Source: an uncultured Alphaproteobacteria bacterium (GTDB lineage Bacteria > Pseudomonadota > Alphaproteobacteria > Thalassobaculales > Thalassobaculaceae). Taken from it: a stretch of 11,206 nucleotides of DNA. The notes under the pieces are model-generated. The model saw only the letters and a program-made list of their open reading frames with translations, did no database searches and had not been told where the DNA came from. Positions 6,451-11,206 of this stretch are shown here, one piece after another. The stretch lies in NCBI GenBank assembly GCA_938028645.1, contig CALIMD010000268.1, positions 1-11,206 on the forward strand, in the 5' to 3' direction. Every line of letters starts with the position of its first letter. The stretch's first letter is position 1. The position numbers were made by a program, and so were the translations under genes.

Positions 6451-8031
6451 ATGAATGATATTGTTCCTGTAAAAAAAGCGCTGTTATCTGTTTCCGATAA
6501 AACAGGTCTTGCAGAGTTAGGGGCTATGCTGCAAAAAAATGGGGTTGAAATTCTGTCGACCGGTGGAACAGCAAGAGCCCTTCGCGAATCTGGAATAAAA
6601 ATTATCGATGTTTCCCATTATACGGGCTTTCCTGAAATGATGGGGGGACGCGTGAAAACTCTCCATCCAAAAATTCACGGGGGTCTTTTGGCTCTGCGGG
6701 ATGACCCAGACCACAATAAGGCAGCCGAGAGGCATGAAATACCGCCAATTGATCTTCTCGTGTGCAATCTTTATCCGTTCGAAGAAACGGCTCGTTCAAG
6801 GGGCAACTATCATGATTGCGTGGAAAATATCGATATAGGCGGCCCTGCTATGATTCGCGCAGCTGCAAAAAACCACGACTCAGTTATGGTTCTAGTTGAA
6901 CCGGCGGATTATGAAATGTTTTTCAAGGAATTCAAGTCAAATAATGGAGGCACCTCATCCTCTATTAGAAAACTTTTCGCTGCAAGGGCATATGCTAGAA
7001 CAGCAGCTTATGACGCGGAAATAGCAACATGGTTCTCGAAGGAGCTTAACATTTCAAATCCTAATAGAATTGTGTTGTCGGGTCATTCTCCGCAAATATT
7101 GCGTTATGGAGAAAACCCCCATCAATCCGGTGCTTTTTACCAAATTAATAAAGAGAATTTTGGTGTTGGAACAGCCGAGCAACTTCAAGGTAAGGAGGTT
7201 AGTTATTATAATTTAAATGATACGGATGCGGCGTTTGAATTAGTAGCCGAATTTGATCAACCCACTGTTGCAATTATAACACATGCAAACCCTTGTGGTG
7301 TAGCAAATGGTGATAATATTCTTGATGCTTACAAAAAAGCCTATTGGTGTGATCAAGTCAGTGCTTTTGGGGGTATCGTTGCGTCTAATCAAACAATTGA
7401 TTTTGACGCTGCAATTGAGATGGTGAATGTATTTACAGAAGTCGTAATAGCTCCCGACTTTACTGAAGAAGCATTGGATGCATTTGCGAAAAAAAAATCT
7501 TTAAGAATATTAAAAACGGGTGGTTTGCCCAATCCAACTGAAGCATCAAAAATTTTTAAACCTCTTTCTGGTGGATTACTTGTCCAAGACAAAGATGTTG
7601 GTAGAATAGATAAAACTAAACTTCAGGTTGTAACTAGGCGCCAACCATCGGCCGAAGAGCTAGATGATTTAGTATTCGCATTTATGGTTGCTAAACATGT
7701 TAAATCTAACGCCATAGTATATGCTAAAAACGGCGCCACGGTAGGTATAGGAGCTGGGCAGATGAGTAGGGTTGACTCGTCTCAGGTTGCAGCTAAAAAG
7801 GCCAAGGAAGCTTCAGAGAAATTAGGGTGTCAAGTGTCTTTGGCGGTAGGGTCAGTTGTCGCTTCTGATGCCTTTTTCCCGTTTCCGGATGGTTTGTTGG
7901 CAGCTATTGCGGCGGGTGCTAGGGCAGTTATTCAACCTGGTGGATCAGTCCGTGATGATGAAATTATTGCGGCGGCTAACGAACATGATATTGCAATGGT
8001 TATGACTGGAATGAGACACTTTCGACATTAA
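6451..8031 (+). CDS. purH: Bifunctional AICAR transformylase / IMP cyclohydrolase PurH
   Basis: Catalyses the last two steps to IMP: formyl transfer from 10-formyl-THF to AICAR, then ring closure. Full length (526 aa). The N-terminal MGS-like cyclohydrolase domain (about 1-200) has LLSVSDKTGL (11-20), LSTGGTARAL (35-44), GGRVKTLHPKIHGGLL (65-80, with Lys69), NLYPFE (106-111) and ENIDIGGPAMIRAAAKN (125-141). The transformylase domain has RYGENPHQ (218-225), YNLNDTDAAFEL, ANPCGVA (279-285), VSAFGGIVA and, near the C-terminus, FPFPDGL and IQPGGSVRDDE. One oddity: the usual Lys-His pair before ANPCG is Thr277-His278 (codon ACA at 7279-7281, one base from AAA). That Lys is normally conserved and thought to assist transformylation. 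Start ATG at 6451 gives the family N-terminus, though the Shine-Dalgarno is weak. Confidence 0.97.
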   Translation: MNDIVPVKKALLSVSDKTGLAELGAMLQKNGVEILSTGGTARALRESGIKIIDVSHYTGFPEMMGGRVKTLHPKIHGGLLALRDDPDHNKAAERHEIPPIDLLVCNLYPFEETARSRGNYHDCVENIDIGGPAMIRAAAKNHDSVMVLVEPADYEMFFKEFKSNNGGTSSSIRKLFAARAYARTAAYDAEIATWFSKELNISNPNRIVLSGHSPQILRYGENPHQSGAFYQINKENFGVGTAEQLQGKEVSYYNLNDTDAAFELVAEFDQPTVAIITHANPCGVANGDNILDAYKKAYWCDQVSAFGGIVASNQTIDFDAAIEMVNVFTEVVIAPDFTEEALDAFAKKKSLRILKTGGLPNPTEASKIFKPLSGGLLVQDKDVGRIDKTKLQVVTRRQPSAEELDDLVFAFMVAKHVKSNAIVYAKNGATVGIGAGQMSRVDSSQVAAKKAKEASEKLGCQVSLAVGSVVASDAFFPFPDGLLAAIAAGARAVIQPGGSVRDDEIIAAANEHDIAMVMTGMRHFRH

Positions 8032-8048
8032 ACGTAGTATCACAAGTG

Positions 8049-8070
8049 TTGAAACCAATAAAAGTTTCAA
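8049..8070 (+). terminator. Hairpin downstream of purH, possible weak terminator
   Basis: TTGAAAC (8049-8055) and GTTTCAA (8064-8070) form a perfect 7-base-pair stem with loop CAATAAAA, 18 bases after the purH stop. There is no immediate T-run (the nearest is at 8083-8087), so intrinsic termination is doubtful. Confidence 0.3.
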
Positions 8071-8154
8071 GTGTGTGTCGCTGTTTTTGGTGGAGATAAT
8101 ATTTTCAATTGGTCGTGGAAAGTATTGATAGTATGGGTCCGCTGAGGGTAAACA

Positions 8155-8186
8155 TTGATTGTATTTCAGTGTGGTGTTTATAACAC
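8155..8186 (+). promoter_or_regulatory. Candidate promoter of the ferredoxin reductase gene with overlapping dyad
   Basis: TTGATT (8155-8160, 4 of 6) and TATAAC (8179-8184, 5 of 6) are separated by 18 bases, placing a start about 20 bases before the ATG at 8211. The -10 sits inside a 13-base dyad GTGTT-TAT-AACAC (8174-8186), a plausible repressor site. Both are read by eye; the regulator is unknown. Confidence 0.45.
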
Positions 8187-8210
8187 TAATTTTTGCAGGT
8201 AAGGCTTAGG

Positions 8211-9239
8211 ATGAGTGAAAAATCTTTTAAGACTGACGTAGTTATCATTGGTGCTGGCCCAGTTGGTTTGTTTTCCGTATTTGAGCTGGGTCTTTTGGAC
8301 ATCAAGTGCCATTTGATAGATATTCTTGAGGTGGTCGGAGGCCAATGCTCCGAACTTTATCCTGAAAAACCAATTTATGACATTCCCGCAATACCAGTTT
8401 GTACCGGGCAGGAATTAACTGATAAACTTATGGCCCAAATAGAGCCCTTCGACCCACACTTTCATCTTGGTCAGATGGCGGAGTCTATTTCAAAGAACGA
8501 GGATGGCAATTGGGTCGTTCAAACAGATTTAGGTACTGTCATCGAAGCTAGAGTTATAGTGGTTGCGGCAGGTGGAGGTAGCTTTGTGCCAAAAAAACCT
8601 CCATTAAAGAGACTCGAAGAATTTGAAGGTAAATCGGTTTTTTATTCAGTCAGGAGAATGGAAGATTTCCGGGACAAAAATATTCTTATTGCCGGAGGTG
8701 GTGACTCCGCCCTTGATTGGACAGTAAACTTGTATCCCTTAGCAAAAAAATTAACGTTGTTGCATCGCCGAGACGATTTCCGTGCGGCCCCAGATACGAT
8801 TAATAAGATGAGGAAACTCGTTGCAGACGGTGAGATGCAACTAGAAATAGCTCAGTTAAAAGAGCTTCGAAGCGAAAGCGGGGTTTTAAAATCTGTCGCC
8901 GTCAAGGGAGAGAATGGTGAATATGATATCGAATGCGATATGCTTCTCGCTTTCTATGGTCTTACTATGAAGCTTGGTCCTGTCGCTAATTTTGGGATTA
9001 ACTTAGATAGAAACCTTATTCCTGTGGATACAGAGAAATTTGAAACTGATGTAGCGGGGATATTTGCTATTGGAGACATTAATACATATCCAGGAAAGTT
9101 GAAGCTTATTCTGTCGGGCTTTCATGAAGCGGCACTCATGGCGCAACAAGCGTTCCGATACGTACATCCCGAGAGAAAACTTCGGTTCCAATATACAACA
9201 TCAAGCTCAGAACTTCAGGGGAAATTGGGGGTAGCATGA
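8211..9239 (+). CDS. Ferredoxin/flavodoxin-NADP+ reductase, thioredoxin-reductase-like type
   Basis: FAD enzyme moving electrons between NADPH and ferredoxin; belongs to the TrxR-like FNR group (Bacillus YumC, Chlorobium and Rhodopseudomonas palustris enzymes), 342 aa. The ATG at 8211 is preceded by AGGTAAGG with good spacing; a TTG at 8193 would add six residues and is less likely. Motifs: the FAD dinucleotide fold IIGAGPVGLF (12-21), GGQCSELYPEKPIYDIPA (43-60), the NADPH fold IAGGGDSALDW (160-170) with HRRDDFRAAP (185-194) for the 2'-phosphate, and GIFAIGDINTYPGKLKLILS for FAD. The redox-active CxxC of thioredoxin reductase is absent. The C-terminal extension ends FQYTTSSSELQGKLG, typical of this group. 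Its stop overlaps the start of the ferredoxin gene (ATGA), pointing to a functional pair. Confidence 0.93.
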   Translation: MSEKSFKTDVVIIGAGPVGLFSVFELGLLDIKCHLIDILEVVGGQCSELYPEKPIYDIPAIPVCTGQELTDKLMAQIEPFDPHFHLGQMAESISKNEDGNWVVQTDLGTVIEARVIVVAAGGGSFVPKKPPLKRLEEFEGKSVFYSVRRMEDFRDKNILIAGGGDSALDWTVNLYPLAKKLTLLHRRDDFRAAPDTINKMRKLVADGEMQLEIAQLKELRSESGVLKSVAVKGENGEYDIECDMLLAFYGLTMKLGPVANFGINLDRNLIPVDTEKFETDVAGIFAIGDINTYPGKLKLILSGFHEAALMAQQAFRYVHPERKLRFQYTTSSSELQGKLGVA

Positions 9240-9544
9240 AAATTTTTGTCACAGATCACGATGGTGTCGAACATGAAATAAAAGGGACCGAAGGCTGGCA
9301 AATAATGGAAATTATAAGAGATGAAGGGCTTTCGATCAAAGCGGAGTGCGGCGGATCATGCGCTTGTGCCACTTGTCATGTATATGTTGATGAAAACTGG
9401 ATGACTAAGTTACCAGAAAAGAGCGATGAAGAAACAGACATGCTGGATCTTGCTTTTGATGTGGAGAATAACTCTAGATTATCTTGTCAGATAGACATGA
9501 GCAAGGACTTGGATGGCTTAAAAATTACACTAGCTCCGGACTGA
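9236..9544 (+). CDS. [2Fe-2S] ferredoxin, adrenodoxin type
   Basis: Soluble electron carrier of 102 aa. The cluster ligands follow the adrenodoxin spacing C-x5-C-x2-C-x36-C: Cys38, Cys44, Cys47 and Cys84 (ECGGSCACATCHVYVD and RLSCQI). Cys42 inside the loop is an extra, non-ligand cysteine. The acidic helix DEETDMLDLAFD (about 64-75) is the usual partner-docking surface. Alphaproteobacterial relatives act in Fe-S assembly or donate electrons to P450 and dioxygenase systems; which applies here is not decidable. The ATG overlaps the stop of the reductase gene, so the two are translationally coupled and the reductase is the obvious NADPH-side partner. Confidence 0.93.
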   Translation: MKIFVTDHDGVEHEIKGTEGWQIMEIIRDEGLSIKAECGGSCACATCHVYVDENWMTKLPEKSDEETDMLDLAFDVENNSRLSCQIDMSKDLDGLKITLAPD

Positions 9545-9556
9545 CATATGCAGTCT

Positions 9557-9570
9557 ATTGCGAAGGCAAT
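9557..9570 (+). terminator. Small hairpin after the ferredoxin gene, weak terminator candidate
   Basis: ATTGC (9557-9561) and GCAAT (9566-9570) pair around the tetraloop GAAG, followed by TTAATAATAATATA rather than a clean T-run. Five base pairs only, so low confidence. Confidence 0.25.
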
Positions 9571-9614
9571 TTAATAATAATATAGATAGTTGCAATTTTT
9601 TTACCGCTGACTTC

Positions 9615-9643
9615 TTGACAGTTGATACGACAATCACTACATG
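9615..9643 (+). promoter_or_regulatory. Candidate promoter of groESL
   Basis: Consensus TTGACA (9615-9620), 17 bases, then TACATG (9638-9643, only 3 of 6). The preceding C makes CTTGACA, so a heat-shock sigma (RpoH) promoter is also possible. It lies immediately upstream of the CIRCE-like operator, the usual layout for HrcA-controlled groE. Confidence 0.5.
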
Positions 9644-9670
9644 CTGGCAATCGTAATAAGAGAGTGCCAA
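9644..9670 (+). promoter_or_regulatory. Degenerate CIRCE operator (HrcA site) of groESL
   Basis: CTGGCAATC, 9 bases, GAGTGCCAA. The canonical CIRCE is TTAGCACTC-N9-GAGTGCTAA; the right arm matches 8 of 9, the left arm 6 of 9, and the spacer is exactly 9. The two arms are complementary at 7 of 9 positions. Location between a TTGACA promoter and groES supports HrcA repression; the left-arm changes suggest weaker binding or loss. Confidence 0.65.
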
Positions 9671-9737
9671 GGATTAGTGTCTTTGGTGTTCGGTAAGGAA
9701 AATTTTAAACGCAACTTTCAGAAAATGGAGAAATGGA

Positions 9738-10025
9738 ATGGGTTTTAGGCCATTGCATGATCGCGTCGTTATCCGTCGAATGGAAAGCGAAGCAAAAACA
9801 GCAGGTGGAATTATCATCCCCGATACCGCTAAAGAAAAGCCTATGGAAGGTAAAGTAGTTTCGGTGGGTCCGGGTGCCAGAGATGATAACGGGAAGATAA
9901 CACCGTTGGATGTTAAAGCCGGTGATACTGTTCTTTTTGGTAAGTGGTCCGGTACGGAGGTAAAAATCGATGGTGAAGACCTTCTTATCATGAAGGAGTC
10001 AGACATCATGGGCGTAACCGGCTAA
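9738..10025 (+). CDS. groES: Co-chaperonin GroES
   Basis: Heptameric 10-kDa lid of the GroEL folding chamber; 95 aa, normal length. It begins FRPLHDRVVIRR, the conserved first strand, has the mobile loop around residues 16-34 with the GroEL-binding tripeptide in AGGIIIPD (22-29), then GKVVSVGPGARD (38-49), VKAGDTVLFGKWSGTEVKIDG (59-79; roof and barrel) and ILIM-type ending LLIMKESDIMGV. The ATG at 9738 has GGAG 7 bases upstream; another ATG at 9733 is out of frame. It is the first gene of groES-groEL, 55 bases before groEL, under the CIRCE-like element. Confidence 0.97.
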   Translation: MGFRPLHDRVVIRRMESEAKTAGGIIIPDTAKEKPMEGKVVSVGPGARDDNGKITPLDVKAGDTVLFGKWSGTEVKIDGEDLLIMKESDIMGVTG

Positions 10026-10080
10026 GACAAGAATTCTTACCTAGTTATATTTGATCTTTAATTAAAGGAGAAGCAGACAA

Positions 10081-11206
10081 ATGGCTGCAAAAGAAGTAAA
10101 GTTTGGTGTTGACGCGCGTCAAAAAATGCTAGACGGCGTTGATACCCTCGCAAATGCTGTAAAGGCTACCCTGGGCCCTAAAGGCCGTAATGTCGTTCTG
10201 GATAAGTCTTTTGGGGCTCCCCGGATAACAAAAGACGGCGTAACTGTCGCCAAAGAAATTGAATTAAATGATAAATTCGAAAATATGGGCGCGCAGATGG
10301 TTCGTGAAGTTGCATCTAAGGCGAATGATAACGCAGGAGATGGAACTACAACAGCAACTGTTTTGGCGCAGTCAATTGTTAGGGAAGGCGCTAAGGCGGT
10401 AGCTGCTGGTTTGAATCCTATGGATCTTAAACGTGGTATCGATATGGCAGTAACCTCCGTGGTCGCTGCTCTTGAAAAGAAATCGAAGAAAATTGGAACA
10501 TCAGCCGAGGTTTCTCAGGTAGGTACAATATCTGCCAATGGGGAGGAAGAAATTGGTAAGATGATCGCTCAAGCTATGGAACGTGTTGGCAATGAGGGAG
10601 TTATAACGGTAGAGGAAGCCAAGTCGCTGGCGACGGAATTAGATGTCGTTGAGGGCATGCAATTTGACCGTGGTTATTTATCCCCATATTTTGTGACCAA
10701 TTCAGAAAAAATGATTAGTGATCTAGAGGCACCGTACATTCTTCTGCATGAGTCGAAGCTTTCTAGTCTGCAACCAATGCTGCCAGTTCTTGAGGCTGTT
10801 GTACAAAGTGGTAAACCACTGCTGATAATAGCAGAAGATATTGAAGGCGAGGCTCTTGCCACATTGGTGGTAAATAAACTGCGCGGTGGTTTGAAAGTCG
10901 CTGCAGTGAAGGCTCCTGGTTTTGGGGACCGTCGTAAAGCTATGCTTGAGGATATCGCAATTTTGACTGGTGGAACTGTCATCTCCGAGGATTTGGGTAT
11001 CGAACTAGAGACAGTCACACTCGACATGATGGGAACCGCTAAGCGAGTAAACATCACTAAGGAAGAGACGACCATTGTTGATGGTGCGGGTAAGAAGAAA
11101 GATATCGAAGCACGATGCAACCAGATAAGGGCTCAAGTTGAAGAGACAACGTCTGATTATGACAGCGAAAAGCTCCAAGAGCGATTAGCGAAGCTGGCTG
11201 GTGGGG
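10081..11206 (+). CDS. groEL: Chaperonin GroEL (N-terminal two thirds, cut by window edge)
   Basis: ATP-driven double-ring chaperonin. The gene opens at ATG 10081 behind a strong AAAGGAG (10064-10070) and is open to the right edge, giving about 375 codons of the usual ~545. Motifs: AAKEVKFGVDAR at the N-terminus, KATLGPKGRNVVLDKSFG (28-45), ITKDGVTVAKEIEL with Asp52 (49-62), and the catalytic DGTTTATVL with Asp87 (87-95). The apical domain has FDRGYLSPYFVTN, LLIIAEDIEGEAL and VKAPGFGDRRKAML. Second gene of the operon and very likely co-transcribed with groES. No frameshift is seen in the visible part. Confidence 0.97.
   Translation, partial: MAAKEVKFGVDARQKMLDGVDTLANAVKATLGPKGRNVVLDKSFGAPRITKDGVTVAKEIELNDKFENMGAQMVREVASKANDNAGDGTTTATVLAQSIVREGAKAVAAGLNPMDLKRGIDMAVTSVVAALEKKSKKIGTSAEVSQVGTISANGEEEIGKMIAQAMERVGNEGVITVEEAKSLATELDVVEGMQFDRGYLSPYFVTNSEKMISDLEAPYILLHESKLSSLQPMLPVLEAVVQSGKPLLIIAEDIEGEALATLVVNKLRGGLKVAAVKAPGFGDRRKAMLEDIAILTGGTVISEDLGIELETVTLDMMGTAKRVNITKEETTIVDGAGKKKDIEARCNQIRAQVEETTSDYDSEKLQERLAKLAGG

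Noticed and set aside
8041..8078. Extended imperfect inverted repeat CACAAGTG...AGTGTGTG as a mobile-element end
   Set aside because: Only the inner 7 pairs are perfect; no transposase, target duplication or second copy in the window.
10674..11120. 148-aa minus-strand open frame
   Set aside because: Antisense to groEL, low-complexity Ser-rich translation; a shadow of a conserved gene.

Overview
The window is a compact, AT-leaning stretch of bacterial chromosome that reads as alphaproteobacterial. The signs are the GroES/GroEL type, the thioredoxin-reductase-like ferredoxin reductase paired with an adrenodoxin-type ferredoxin, the purC-purS-purQ-purL gene set, and a NRDE/TANGO2-family protein. 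A free-living, possibly aquatic lineage is a guess. There are no RNA genes, insertion sequences, phage genes or CRISPR arrays that I can see.

Left part (1-3456, mostly minus strand): de novo purine synthesis. purC and purS, then purQ and the start of purL, run leftwards. purQ and purL overlap by four bases (ATGA). Between purS and purQ sits a gene on the opposite strand (about 1341-2411). It encodes an unusual two-domain protein: an N-terminal TIM barrel fused to a methylglyoxal-synthase-like domain that carries several active-site substitutions. Its best-supported start is not a normal start codon, and its leader can fold over its own ribosome binding site. This is the most unusual thing in the window.

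Middle (3628-6367): a NRDE/TANGO2-family protein on the minus strand is divergent from a plus-strand pair, a YgfZ-type folate-binding Fe-S maintenance protein and a ten-helix EamA (DMT) transporter.

Right part (6451-11206, plus strand): purH, the last enzyme of IMP synthesis, with a Lys-to-Thr change beside its catalytic His. Next comes a ferredoxin reductase and its [2Fe-2S] ferredoxin, overlapping by ATGA. Last is the groES-groEL operon behind a degenerate CIRCE operator; groEL runs off the right edge.

Together the window holds purC, purS, purQ, purL and purH (five purine genes at two sites), a redox module that could feed electrons to Fe-S or P450-type enzymes, and a heat-shock operon. 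Promoter calls rest on -35/-10 matches by eye and are tentative.
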